Shown here: one piece after another, positions 14,947-24,032 of the stretch
Layout of the letters: each line of letters starts with the position of its first letter
How positions within the stretch are numbered: position 1 is the stretch's first letter
Assembly: GCA_049366815.1 (NCBI GenBank)
Contig: JBMNCO010000010.1
Location: forward strand, 1 to 34,665
Length of the DNA stretch: 34,665 bases
Source: CAYNYM01 sp049366815
GTDB lineage: Bacteria; Desulfobacterota; DSM-4660; Desulfatiglandales; HGW-15
Reading direction: 5' to 3'
Made by a program: the position numbers and the translations under genes
The notes under the pieces: model-generated
What the model was told of the DNA's origin: nothing
Databases searched by the model: none
Seen by the model: the letters and a program-made list of their open reading frames with translations, nothing else

Positions 14947-17500
14947 TCTTCCTTCCTCCGTCCATGTGATGATCCAAACCCTCATGCTGCAGAAGTGACC
15001 CAGTCTGCTTCAACTGTACGCTGATCCTCGTGAGTCCACGGGGGAGCGTCTTGGTTTCAAATCCGAGCTTCTTGCAGAGCGCCAGCATGTTTTCATTATC
15101 CGTCAGCACGTCGCCGTGGATCTCCCGCACGCCCTTCCATCGGCCGATCTCGATGACAGACTCCATGAGCTTCTGCCCGACGCCTTTCCTTTGAAATTTG
15201 TCGTGGACAAGCGCCGCAATCTCACCGGAGTTGAAATCAGGATTCAACATGAGCCTCGCCACCCCGATTATCTTTCGCTTCTCATCTTCCTTGATTTCCG
15301 CAACAATGGCGACGTGCCTGTCATAGTCTATATTGCAGAACATGACAAGCCATTGGTGAGGAATGTTTTTGAATGAGGAGAAAAACCTGGTCCGCCGGGA
15401 CTCGTTGGACAAGGTCGAAAGAAACTCCCGTTCCAGCGGTTCATCTTCGGGTCTGATGGGCCGCAGCAACACGTCGGTACCGTCCGCCAATCTCCAGGGC
15501 GTGATAAACCTTGTCGGATAGGGGGTAATGATGAAGTGCGGATAGGGATAGGGGGACGCGCGGTAATCCTTGTCAAGAATGATCTTTGCGTCAAGGGCCC
15601 AGGGTTTGCCTCCCGAAACGGCCAGTGGATTGATGTCAATTTCCCTTATTTCAGGGAAGTCAACGATAAGATTGGAGAAGTTGACAAGCGTGGTTTCCAG
15701 TTCCTCGAGGTCGGCCGGCGGCCTGCCGCCCCAGCCCTTTATGAGCCGGTAGGCCTTTGTGTCTTCCATCAGCCTTTTTGCCAGCGTCTGGTTCAGGGGC
15801 GGCAGACCGATCGAAAAGTCCCTGATGAGTTCCGCGTTCGCCCCTCCCATCCCGAAGAAGATGACCGCACCGAAATCCTTATCCCTTTTTGAGCCGAGGA
15901 TGAGTTCGTACTCCACGCCTTTGACGGTTTTTTGTGCAGTGACCTCTTCTGTCACCTCCCCTTCAACGTGAGAGGGAACAGTCTGTTCGGCCGTCGGAAT
16001 GCCATAGCCTGCGAGGAACTGTTTTGATTCCTCCTCGGTGAGAAGGGCCCTGCCCTCCCCCATGACCCTTCCCACAAGCTCTTTCAGGTGTTCTTTCCCG
16101 GGCGCTTCATGAACCGGCAGTTCCGCAGGGGTCTCATAGAGCAGTGAGCGATTCCTCTTGTACCTGTACATGTTGGCATAGGCCCTCACGGCCTTTTCCG
16201 GGGTCCCGTAGGACGGTATACCGTTTTGTGTGAGCATTTCCCTTGCGCCGCGCACATGTTCTCCCCCCATCCAGGCGGTCACGATCGGCTTGCGCGTCTT
16301 CTTCGCGATGTCAATCACGGCAGCGGCCACTTCATCCGGCGGTGCGGTATCCATGGGGACATAGATGACAAGAACGCCGTCTGTCCCGGGATCATTGAGG
16401 CATGTCTGGATGGCTCTTCCATATCGCGCGGCATCGGCGTCCCCCAGCACATCGAGGGGATTACCCTTGCTCCAGAGGGGCGGCAGGAACCCGTTCAACC
16501 GCTCCATGCTTTCCTCTGAAAGCCGGGCGAGCTCTCCCCCCTGGTCGATCAGGGTGTCGGCGGCCATGACACCCGGTCCACCGGCCGCTGTCACGATGGC
16601 AAGTCTGTGCCCTCTCGGAAGATTGCGGAAATCAAGGACTTCAGCGGTATCGAAGAGATCTGCAATCTCTTTCACCCGCACCACCCCCACCCTCTTGAAG
16701 GCGGCCTCATAGACTGCATCGTCCCCGGCTATGGCGCCCGTGTAGGCCCGGCCCGCCCGTGTGGTCTCGGTGAACCTTCCCGGTTTGAGAACGATAATGG
16801 GTTTTCGCAATGCAAATGCCCGTGAAGCGCTCATAAACTTCTTCGCATCGCCGACCCCTTCCATGTAAAGCAGGATACTTTTCGTATCATAATCTTCACC
16901 GAGAAAATCTATGAGGTCGCCGAAATCCACATCGATCATCGAGCCGAGTGAGGCAAACATACTGAAACCCACATGCGTATCCATCGCCCAATCCAGGATT
17001 GCACTCCCCAAGGCGCGGCTCTGGGATATGAAGGCAATGCCTCCGGGTCTCGGGTTTGTCGTCACGAGGGTTGTATTGAGCCCGACGTGGGGCCGTAGGA
17101 AGCCCATGGAGTTCGGTCCGAGGATGCGCATGCCATATCTCTTCCTCGCGGCTGCGACCCGTTGCTCCAGCACTCGCCCCGCCTCACCTATTTCCCTGAA
17201 GCCGGAAGAAATGATGACGGCCCCGCCGATTCCCGCCCTGCCGCAGGCCTCGATGAGTTCGGGAATCTCCTCTGCGGGTGTGGCCATCACGGCAAGATCA
17301 ACGGGATCGCCGACAGACTCAATATTCTCAACACACTTGAGGCCCATGACGGCCCTTTCGTGCGGATTGACCGGAAATATCTTCCTGCCTCTTGCCTGGA
17401 GCAGATTCCTGAGGATGATCCCGCCCGGTGAATCCTCCTTATCGCTGGCACCTATCAACGCTATACTTTTGGGATCGAATATATGGTTCAGGTTACCCAT
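14933..17500 (-). CDS. Pat/PatZ-like protein acetyltransferase: degenerate acyl-CoA synthetase fused to GNAT
   Basis: The 855-residue protein has a CoA-binding Rossmann domain (1-130; GASD near 17-20), succinyl-CoA-synthetase-like domains (about 145-450), a shortened ATP-grasp part (about 485-650) and a C-terminal GNAT acetyltransferase (about 675-830) with the acetyl-CoA loop QRKGVG. This order matches Pat/PatZ, which acetylate lysines of acetyl-CoA synthetase and other enzymes. Two changes argue against ligase activity. The phosphohistidine motif normally SHTGALAG reads RAYTGAIAG, so Tyr253 replaces His. The ATP-grasp segment normally carrying the nucleotide-binding Lys and HKxDVGGV is missing: AEQTV (near 508) is followed within about 13 residues by VTAQKTVKGVEYELILGSKRD. 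The reading frame is intact. GGAG lies 7 bases before the ATG. The stop overlaps the pyrophosphatase start. Confidence 0.88.
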   Translation of the reverse strand: MGNLNHIFDPKSIALIGASDKEDSPGGIILRNLLQARGRKIFPVNPHERAVMGLKCVENIESVGDPVDLAVMATPAEEIPELIEACGRAGIGGAVIISSGFREIGEAGRVLEQRVAAARKRYGMRILGPNSMGFLRPHVGLNTTLVTTNPRPGGIAFISQSRALGSAILDWAMDTHVGFSMFASLGSMIDVDFGDLIDFLGEDYDTKSILLYMEGVGDAKKFMSASRAFALRKPIIVLKPGRFTETTRAGRAYTGAIAGDDAVYEAAFKRVGVVRVKEIADLFDTAEVLDFRNLPRGHRLAIVTAAGGPGVMAADTLIDQGGELARLSEESMERLNGFLPPLWSKGNPLDVLGDADAARYGRAIQTCLNDPGTDGVLVIYVPMDTAPPDEVAAAVIDIAKKTRKPIVTAWMGGEHVRGAREMLTQNGIPSYGTPEKAVRAYANMYRYKRNRSLLYETPAELPVHEAPGKEHLKELVGRVMGEGRALLTEEESKQFLAGYGIPTAEQTVPSHVEGEVTEEVTAQKTVKGVEYELILGSKRDKDFGAVIFFGMGGANAELIRDFSIGLPPLNQTLAKRLMEDTKAYRLIKGWGGRPPADLEELETTLVNFSNLIVDFPEIREIDINPLAVSGGKPWALDAKIILDKDYRASPYPYPHFIITPYPTRFITPWRLADGTDVLLRPIRPEDEPLEREFLSTLSNESRRTRFFSSFKNIPHQWLVMFCNIDYDRHVAIVAEIKEDEKRKIIGVARLMLNPDFNSGEIAALVHDKFQRKGVGQKLMESVIEIGRWKGVREIHGDVLTDNENMLALCKKLGFETKTLPRGLTRISVQLKQTGSLLQHEGLDHHMDGGRKNDKE

Positions 17501-17551
17501 TTTACATCTCCAAGGGCGCAGACTCAGACGTTTGAGTCTCTTTAAAAAACG

Positions 17552-17628
17552 CTATGAATTCAGCCCTTTCCAATAACTGTGTGGAAATCATGATTTCCTT
17601 TCGAACTTTTCAAAGGGCTAAAGTGTTA
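17552..17628. mobile_element. Short miniature element (about 77 bp) with 8-bp flanking repeat
   Basis: It starts CTATGAATTCAG and ends GGGCTAAAGTGTTA. AGCCCTTT (17562-17569) pairs with AAAGGGCT (17612-17619), and a perfect 16-base palindrome GGAAATCATGATTTCC (17583-17598) lies inside. AAAAAACG flanks it on both sides (17544-17551 and 17630-17637), as expected of a target duplication. From AGCCCTTT to GTTAC it matches 28364-28431 with only three differences in 68 bases. Confidence 0.68.
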
Positions 17629-17629
17629 C

Positions 17630-17674
17630 AAAAAACGAATGGTCATGGAAAAGCTTCGCATTGCCATGACCATT
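17630..17674 (-). terminator. Intrinsic terminator of the second RND operon
   Basis: On the minus strand an 11-bp perfect stem, AATGGTCATGG (17638-17648) with CCATGACCATT (17664-17674), around a 15-base loop is followed by CG and six T residues. It lies about 90 bases after the NodT-type channel stop. The T-run coincides with the right-hand direct repeat flanking the miniature element at 17552-17628. Confidence 0.78.
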
Positions 17675-17764
17675 GTACGCCGCTGGTGGAAAATCTCAAC
17701 CGATCGATGTAAGAAAAGGGATCCCTTTCTTGTTTGACCGGTCCTATTGGCGCCGCTGCTTCCG

Positions 17765-19354
17765 TTACCGAGCGGGCGCGGTTTTCAGATCGGCGGGGGT
17801 CAGCAGGTCTCCCCAGTCCGTTCTGTCCGCCATCTCCTTTCTGGTCTCCTCCGGCACAAAATCCGTCCCCATCCTGCCTTCCCAGCCGCCCCCCAGCGCC
17901 TTGTAGGCGGCCACCAGATTGAGCAGAACCGAACCCCGGGTGGCTGTGAGAAGATCCTGGGCCTGGGTCTGAAACCTCTGGGTGTCAAGAACACGCTGAT
18001 AGTCGACCAGCCCTTCGCGATATTGGATCATGGACAGTTCCACCGAACGACTCGCCGCCGCTGCGCTCTCCCTTAGGAAGGCCACTTCTTCCTGGGATCT
18101 CAGGAAGGCCGACAGGGCGTCCTCGGTTTCCTGAGCGGCCTTCAGGACCGTGTTTTTGTAGTTTGCCACCAGTTGCTGGAAGCGCGCGTCCTGAACGCGG
18201 ACACTGTTCTTGATCCGTCCATAGTTGAAGATATCCCAGGCGAAGCCGATCCCGGTCGAATACTGAAGGCTCTCGGAATCCCCGATATCCCTGAGGGAAC
18301 TTCCCCCCGGGAATCCCGCCGCCGTGAGGGCTGCGTTACTGGTGGAAAGTCCAATGGAACCGTAAAGGTTGAATCGAGGGTAAAGGTCCGCCTTGGCCAT
18401 CCCGATCAGTGCACACTGTGCGGCCATGCGGGCTTCGGCAGCGCGAATGTCCGGTCGCCGCCTCAGCAGTTCGGCCGGGACACCCACGGCCACGTCGGGA
18501 GGAACTGAAGGGATCGGCCCGGGCCCGCCGAGCATGCCCTGCACGCTGCCGGGAAGCGTACCCAGGAGCACGGCAAGAGCGTTCTCGGCCTCGCGCAGTT
18601 GGGCTTCGAGGCGTGGAATGGAGGCCCGTGTGTCCGCCAGGAGCGCCCTGGCCTGAGCCAGATCCAGTTCGGTGACCTCTCCGCCCTCGAAACGCACCCT
18701 GGTGATCTGTAATGAGCGCTCCTGCATCCTTACGTTTTCGTGGGCCAGGGCCAGGCGCACCCCAAGCGTGCGGACCACCATATAGATGCGAGCCACTTCC
18801 GCGGTAAGCGTGACCAGGATATCGTCGTAGCCGGCGATGGAGGCATCCAGATTCCACACACCGGATTCGACGGCGCGGCGGAACCGGCCCCAGAAGTCCA
18901 CTTCCCATTTTGCGTCAAAGCCGATTCCGGATGCGGCGTAACGGATGTCCATGGCAGCGGAGGTGTTGGCCGTGTTCTCACTGAGACCGGAGACGGTGTA
19001 ATTTCCCTTGAGCTGCTGGAGCTGGGGGTATCGGTTGCCGACAGCGATCCCCAGTTGCGCCCTTGCCTCAAGGATGCGGATCCCGGCAATGCGCAGGTCC
19101 AGGTTCCGCCGGTAAGCGGTATCAATAAGTTGGTCGAGAACCGGATCTTTGAAGACCTTCCACCATGTGCCCAAGTGCGCCGGCTCGTTTTTGATCCTTG
19201 TCTCGTCCTTTTCCATCCACTCTTTTATTTCAGGGACCTGGGGCCGGATATACGCCGGACCCACGGCGCATCCGGTCAAAAAGGCCGGAGCCGCCGTCAA
19301 GATCGCAAGCCCCTGCAACGCAACCCTTCTCCACCCTCTGATCCTGGATGCCAT
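17765..19354 (-). CDS. NodT/OprM-family outer-membrane efflux lipoprotein
   Basis: This is the outer-membrane channel of the second RND system. It has a signal peptide with a lipobox (FLTGC), giving an acylated Cys, followed directly by the NodT-family motif AVGPAYIRPQ. Two efflux-channel repeats follow, with long helices and the conserved ...GVPAELLRRRPDIRAAEARM segment near the middle. It is about 529 residues with the chosen start at 19354; that ATG lies 5 bases past the pump stop and has GAGAGGG upstream, better than the ATG at 19372 inside the pump gene. An intrinsic terminator follows at 17630-17674. Confidence 0.94.
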   Translation of the reverse strand: MASRIRGWRRVALQGLAILTAAPAFLTGCAVGPAYIRPQVPEIKEWMEKDETRIKNEPAHLGTWWKVFKDPVLDQLIDTAYRRNLDLRIAGIRILEARAQLGIAVGNRYPQLQQLKGNYTVSGLSENTANTSAAMDIRYAASGIGFDAKWEVDFWGRFRRAVESGVWNLDASIAGYDDILVTLTAEVARIYMVVRTLGVRLALAHENVRMQERSLQITRVRFEGGEVTELDLAQARALLADTRASIPRLEAQLREAENALAVLLGTLPGSVQGMLGGPGPIPSVPPDVAVGVPAELLRRRPDIRAAEARMAAQCALIGMAKADLYPRFNLYGSIGLSTSNAALTAAGFPGGSSLRDIGDSESLQYSTGIGFAWDIFNYGRIKNSVRVQDARFQQLVANYKNTVLKAAQETEDALSAFLRSQEEVAFLRESAAAASRSVELSMIQYREGLVDYQRVLDTQRFQTQAQDLLTATRGSVLLNLVAAYKALGGGWEGRMGTDFVPEETRKEMADRTDWGDLLTPADLKTAPAR

Positions 19355-19358
19355 CTTC

Positions 19359-22300
19359 TCACCCTCTCTCATATCTTATGCTGAAAAAAACGGTGTAAAG
19401 GACCGGCACGACGATCAACGTCAGGACCGTGGCAAAACCCAGGCCGAACATGATGGTGACCGCCATGGACACAAAGAAGGCGTCCTGAACCAGGGGCAGC
19501 ATCCCGAGGATGGTCGTCAGGGCGGCCATGGAGACGGGAATCAGGCGGCTCACTCCGGAATCGAGCACGGCCTGAAAGGCCTGCTTCCCGCTTTTCAACT
19601 CGGCGTCGATCTGATCGATCAGGACGATGGCGTTTTTGATGAGCATACCCGAAAGGCTCATCAAACCCAGGAGGGACATGAACCCGAAGGGCTGGTCCAG
19701 AAGCAGCAGTCCCACAGTCACCCCGATGATGGACAGAGGCACCGTGAACCAGATCACCAGGGTTTTCTTGATGGAGTTAAAGAGAAAGAGCACGATGAGC
19801 ACCATGAGACCGAAAAATATGGGGACCGTACCGGCAAGGCGGGAATTGGCCTTCGCGGAGTCTTCCGCCTCTCCTCCCCAGGCCATGAAGTAGCCCTGCA
19901 GTCCCTTGAGCGGCCACATGTCGGCATATCGGACCCCCAGGGTGTCCGTATCAAAGTCCTTCCCGAAGGGGTCTTCTCCGGGTGCCAAGTCCCTGCCAAG
20001 CACCTTGTCCACGTCCACACGGAGGGCCTTTTCGATTTTCGGTTTTACCCGCCTAAAGAGCTCACTGGCCAGTCCTTCACGGGGGTCGCCATGGATCCTC
20101 AGCATCTTGAACCGGTCCCTGCGCCACAGATAGGGATTCTCAAATTCCGTCTCTATCCCGGTCACCACCTGGCCCACCGGGATCATGGTCTGCGCAGCCG
20201 GGCTCCAGATCTGGATGGCCGTCATGTTGTCCAGGTCGACCCGCTCCGCCCCCGGCGACCGGGCGACAATGGGGATCAACTCGTCCCGTTCCTTAAAGAC
20301 GCCGACCCGGGTCCCTTTAAAGGCCGATTCAAAGGCCTGGGCGATATCCGGCCGCTCAATGCCCTCCCTGAGGGCGGGGACCTCGGCCATCCGGGGCCTC
20401 ACGACCTTGACCATCTCGCGCCATTCGTTTCTCACGGCCTTGGCCTCCGGGGCGTCGAGAAGCACCGCCTCCGCCTTTGACGCCAGTTCCCTGAGCACTA
20501 CCGGATCAGGCCCGTAGAGGCGAAGCTGGATCTTCCCGCCCGTTGAAGGGCCGAGCGCAAACAGCCTCACGGTGACCATGGCCTGCGGAAACATCTGATC
20601 AAGATCCCTCTGAATTTCCCGACTCATGCCCGGGATGCGTCTGTAATCATCCACGTCCACCAGGATCTGGCCGAAGGCGGCATAACTCTTCTCCGGGGAA
20701 TAGGTCAGAATAAAGCGCACCTGCCCGCCGCCGAGCATGGTTGTGAGATGGGTTATACCCTCCCGCCGTGCAAGGTCCTTTTCAGCGCGCTCCATCTGGC
20801 GAAGCGTTTCGCGGATGTCGGTCCCCTCGGGAAACCAGAAGTCGACATAGAGCTGGGGCCGTGTCGAATCCGGGAAGAAACTGTTTTTCACGGAACCGAA
20901 GCCGATCAGGGCACCGACAAACAAACCGACCACCACAACGATCGTGACCCATCGATGGCGGATGCAGGCGGAAAGGAAGCCGCGGTAGAGGGTGTAGGCT
21001 TTCCCGCTGTAGGCCTCTTTCCGGCCCCCCGCCCCTTCCGTTCCTTCCGGTCTGACCTTGAGAAAGGTCCTGCAGAGCAGCGGCGTGCAGGTCACGGCCG
21101 TAATCCAGCTCATCAATAAGGCGATGAGTATGACATAGAAAAGGGAACCGCAATACTCCCCCGTGCTGTCCTGGGAGGTACCGATGGAAGCAAAGGCGGC
21201 GACGGCGACGAAGGTCGCCCCGAGCAGGGGCACACCCACCTGGCCGACCACATCCCGGGCGGCCGTCAGGGCATCGGTCCCCCGCTCCATCTTGACCTTC
21301 ATGCCGTCCGTCACCACAATGGCATTGTCCACCAGCATGCCCAGGGCAATGACCAGGGCCCCGAGAGATATCCTTTCAAGGGTGATCTCTCCCATGGCCA
21401 TGACGATGAAGGTCCCCATGATCGTGACCAGGAGGATACCCCCTATGATCAGCCCGCTCCGGATGCCCATAAAGACAAGGAGCACCACGACGACAATGCC
21501 CACGGCCTCCACAAGGTTGACAAGAAAACCGTTGATGGCCTTGGTGACGGACCGGCTCTGGTGGGAGATGACATGTAGATCCATCCCCAGGGGCCGCCTT
21601 GATTCGAGCTCCCTGAGTCTCTGCTCCAGGGCCTCTCCCATGGTGACCACATTGCCGCCCTGTACCGTCGAGACGGCCAACCCCACGGCAGGCATGCCGT
21701 CATAACGGAGCAACGTATCAGGGGGTTCTTTGTAGCCCCGCGTGATGTCGGCCACATCCCTGAGATAGACCGTGCCTGATGAACCCGGGCCACGGCCCTT
21801 GATGAGGAGTCCTCCGATTTCCCGTTCCGATTTGAATTCGCCGGTGGGGCTGATCGGGACGTACTCCTTCCCCAGGTGGAGGTACCCGCCGCTTGCCGGG
21901 ATATTCTTGGCCCGGAGGGCGGCAAAGATCTCCGCAGGCGCAACGCCGAACCGGGCCATCTTCTCGCGGCGCATCTCGATGTAGATGGTCTCCGGCTGGA
22001 CACCGTAAAAGACGATGCGCTTCACATCCCGGGCCTTGAGCAGTTCACGCTGCAGGAACTTGGCGTATTCGTACATTTCCTTGTGCGTATACCCCTCTCC
22101 GGTGATGGCAAGGAAGACGCCGTACACGTCGCCGAAATCATCATTGACAATGGAAGGGCCGGCACCGGGGGGAAGATGTCTCTGGTAGTCATTGACCTTC
22201 CGCCGCAACTCGTCCCAGACCTGGGGCAGAGAGGACTTGTCGTACCTGTCCTTCATGGTCACCTGGACTATGGAAAGGTCCCTGGAGGACCGGGACTCCA

Positions 22301-22538
22301 AGCGCTCGAGCTGCCCCATTTCCTGGCAGGCCTTCTCGATCACATTGGTCACTTCCTCTTCCACTTCCGCCGCCGACGCACCGGGGTAAGGGGTTATAAC
22401 GACGGCATCCTTGATCGTGAACTCAGGATCCTCAAGGCGGCTCAGGTGGTTGAAGGAAATCCAGCCGACGACCAGGAGGAGAATCGTCATCACCCAGGTG
22501 ATCACGTCCTTACGCAGGCTCCACTCCGCAATATTCAT
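19359..22538 (-). CDS. RND efflux pump of the second operon
   Basis: This is an inner-membrane RND exporter of about 1059 residues. The start at 22538 (MNIAEWSLRKDVITWVMTI) has GGGGGTGGG upstream; an in-frame ATG at 22577 would add 13 residues. Helix 4 reads GMLVDNAIVVTDGMKV, so the second Asp of the usual Asp-Asp relay is Asn, while the helix 10 Lys (GMLIKNAIVLIDQID) is kept. This DN pattern sets it apart from the AcrB-type pump at 3419-6604 and marks a different RND subgroup whose substrates are not well defined. It lies 22 bases after the adaptor stop and just before the channel gene. Confidence 0.94.
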   Translation of the reverse strand: MNIAEWSLRKDVITWVMTILLLVVGWISFNHLSRLEDPEFTIKDAVVITPYPGASAAEVEEEVTNVIEKACQEMGQLERLESRSSRDLSIVQVTMKDRYDKSSLPQVWDELRRKVNDYQRHLPPGAGPSIVNDDFGDVYGVFLAITGEGYTHKEMYEYAKFLQRELLKARDVKRIVFYGVQPETIYIEMRREKMARFGVAPAEIFAALRAKNIPASGGYLHLGKEYVPISPTGEFKSEREIGGLLIKGRGPGSSGTVYLRDVADITRGYKEPPDTLLRYDGMPAVGLAVSTVQGGNVVTMGEALEQRLRELESRRPLGMDLHVISHQSRSVTKAINGFLVNLVEAVGIVVVVLLVFMGIRSGLIIGGILLVTIMGTFIVMAMGEITLERISLGALVIALGMLVDNAIVVTDGMKVKMERGTDALTAARDVVGQVGVPLLGATFVAVAAFASIGTSQDSTGEYCGSLFYVILIALLMSWITAVTCTPLLCRTFLKVRPEGTEGAGGRKEAYSGKAYTLYRGFLSACIRHRWVTIVVVVGLFVGALIGFGSVKNSFFPDSTRPQLYVDFWFPEGTDIRETLRQMERAEKDLARREGITHLTTMLGGGQVRFILTYSPEKSYAAFGQILVDVDDYRRIPGMSREIQRDLDQMFPQAMVTVRLFALGPSTGGKIQLRLYGPDPVVLRELASKAEAVLLDAPEAKAVRNEWREMVKVVRPRMAEVPALREGIERPDIAQAFESAFKGTRVGVFKERDELIPIVARSPGAERVDLDNMTAIQIWSPAAQTMIPVGQVVTGIETEFENPYLWRRDRFKMLRIHGDPREGLASELFRRVKPKIEKALRVDVDKVLGRDLAPGEDPFGKDFDTDTLGVRYADMWPLKGLQGYFMAWGGEAEDSAKANSRLAGTVPIFFGLMVLIVLFLFNSIKKTLVIWFTVPLSIIGVTVGLLLLDQPFGFMSLLGLMSLSGMLIKNAIVLIDQIDAELKSGKQAFQAVLDSGVSRLIPVSMAALTTILGMLPLVQDAFFVSMAVTIMFGLGFATVLTLIVVPVLYTVFFSIRYERG

Positions 22539-22560
22539 CGTCCCACCCCCGGGCTTTTCG

Positions 22561-23730
22561 TCAAAAGGTGCCGTCAAAGGGCTCCACTTTCATGCCTTCC
22601 CGGAGCCGGCTGACCCCGCTGACCGCAATCATCTCCCCCGGCTCCAGCCCGCCGGTGATCTGAATGCCTGATTCGCCGGTGAGGGCCCCTGTGGTGACCC
22701 TGCGGCGCTGGACGGTCATCTTTTCCTTGTCCACAATCCAGACGTTTGAGGTGCCCTGCTCATCGGCAAAGACCGCAATGGCCGGGATGACATGGAAACC
22801 ATCCCGTTTGTCGTCCACCGGCCCTTCAAAGACCACCGAGGCGGTCATGCCGGGAAGGATGAGCACATCCTCGGGCCTTTCCATTTGCAGTACGACCTGA
22901 TAGGTCTGTGTCTTGGGATCGGCCCGTGTGGCGAATTCCTTGACCTTCAGGGGGTATGCCTTTCCGGGTGCTGCTGCAAATTCCGCATGGCCCGGGATAT
23001 CTGAGCCGGTCTTCCTGTCGGACGCCCGGACGGAGGCGACCACAATCTCAGGCAGGTCGACCAGAATTTCGAGCGAAGACAGATCATCCAGACTCACGAT
23101 GGCCTGCTTGGCCTGGACTTCCTGGAAATTGTCTATATGCTTTCTGGAAACAACCCCGGAAAAAGGGGCACGCAGGGTGGTGTAACCCAGTTTGTCTTGG
23201 GCGGCATCCACCGCAGCCTGAGCGGACCGGACCTCAGCCCTGGAGAGCTCCACAGACTCACGGCGCTTCACCACCATGCTTTCGCTCGCCGCGCCGGGGT
23301 CCTGCTCCTGAATCCGCAGGATCCGGTCGTATTCGCTCTGGGCGCTCCCCAGGGCGGCCTGGGCCTTTGCGAGCTGCGCTTGGGCATTTCGGAGGTTGTT
23401 CTCGAAGTCCCTCTGGTCCAGTTGGGCGATGATCCGGCCCTCCTTGACCTCCTGACCCTCTCCCACCGGAAAATGCTTGAGGGTTCCCCCCACCTGGAAG
23501 GCCAGGTCCGCCCTTTTGGCCGCCCGCACCATGCCCGGGAATTTGCGCTGAATCCCGCCGATGGCCGATTCGACCGTAATCATCTTGACAGGCCTGACGA
23601 GTTCGGTCTTGACCTCCTTTTCACCATTCCCGCTGCAGGAAAAAAGGAAAAGAAGCAGGAAAACGGGTGACAGAGTCACCCTTGAAAACAGGCCCAGACG
23701 AGAACAAGGCCTTCGGCTTTTCTCGATCAT
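22561..23730 (-). CDS. RND efflux periplasmic adaptor of the second operon
   Basis: This is a membrane-fusion protein of 389 residues. A signal peptide with lipobox (FLFSC, near residue 32) anchors it to the inner membrane. It has a lipoyl half (VGEGQEVKEGRIIAQLD), a helical hairpin with Ala/Gln-rich heptads (about 110-190), the second lipoyl half (YTTLRAPFSGVVSRKH), then beta-barrel and membrane-proximal domains (GALTGESGIQITGGLEPGEM). It is shorter than the first operon's adaptor. AGGA lies about 8 bases before the ATG. It is the first gene of the adaptor-pump-channel operon, and no sigma-54 promoter or activator-site block was found upstream. Confidence 0.94.
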   Translation of the reverse strand: MIEKSRRPCSRLGLFSRVTLSPVFLLLFLFSCSGNGEKEVKTELVRPVKMITVESAIGGIQRKFPGMVRAAKRADLAFQVGGTLKHFPVGEGQEVKEGRIIAQLDQRDFENNLRNAQAQLAKAQAALGSAQSEYDRILRIQEQDPGAASESMVVKRRESVELSRAEVRSAQAAVDAAQDKLGYTTLRAPFSGVVSRKHIDNFQEVQAKQAIVSLDDLSSLEILVDLPEIVVASVRASDRKTGSDIPGHAEFAAAPGKAYPLKVKEFATRADPKTQTYQVVLQMERPEDVLILPGMTASVVFEGPVDDKRDGFHVIPAIAVFADEQGTSNVWIVDKEKMTVQRRRVTTGALTGESGIQITGGLEPGEMIAVSGVSRLREGMKVEPFDGTF

Positions 23731-24032
23731 ATCAGTTCCTCATCATGGGTTTGATGTTGGCACAGGGGAGACCGGCTGTGACGTTTGAGACTGTCCATCG
23801 TGCTTTTCTCGTGGGTGAGACCAGAGAGAGGGGGGGACACTTTTTATCCATGCCCGATCATAAAGATACGCATGAAACAAGTGCGTTAACAATATCACAA
23901 TTACTTTTGCCGAAAAACATTTTTGTGACGTTTGCCCCTTGTAGCCGCAGAAATCCGGTGAAGCTCAACCTAAGCATCAGGTAATCGACGCGGTGAGAGC
24001 GTCTGCATGGTCGCGGATTTATCACCAGTGGC
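23731..24032. other. Intergenic region marking the change to A+T-rich DNA
   Basis: This gap lies upstream of the second RND operon and must hold its promoter, but I see no confident promoter or operator. Base composition drops visibly in A+T-rich runs around 23,870-23,930. Confidence 0.4.

Noticed and set aside
19149..20480. Plus-strand open frame of 443 codons across the NodT/RND2 junction
   Set aside because: It spans two real genes on the other strand and is His/Gly/Asp-rich in the manner of antisense frames.
23757..23772. TGGCACAGGGG as a sigma-54 promoter
   Set aside because: The -24 half matches, but no GC falls at the required -12 position, and it points away from the second RND operon toward no intact gene.
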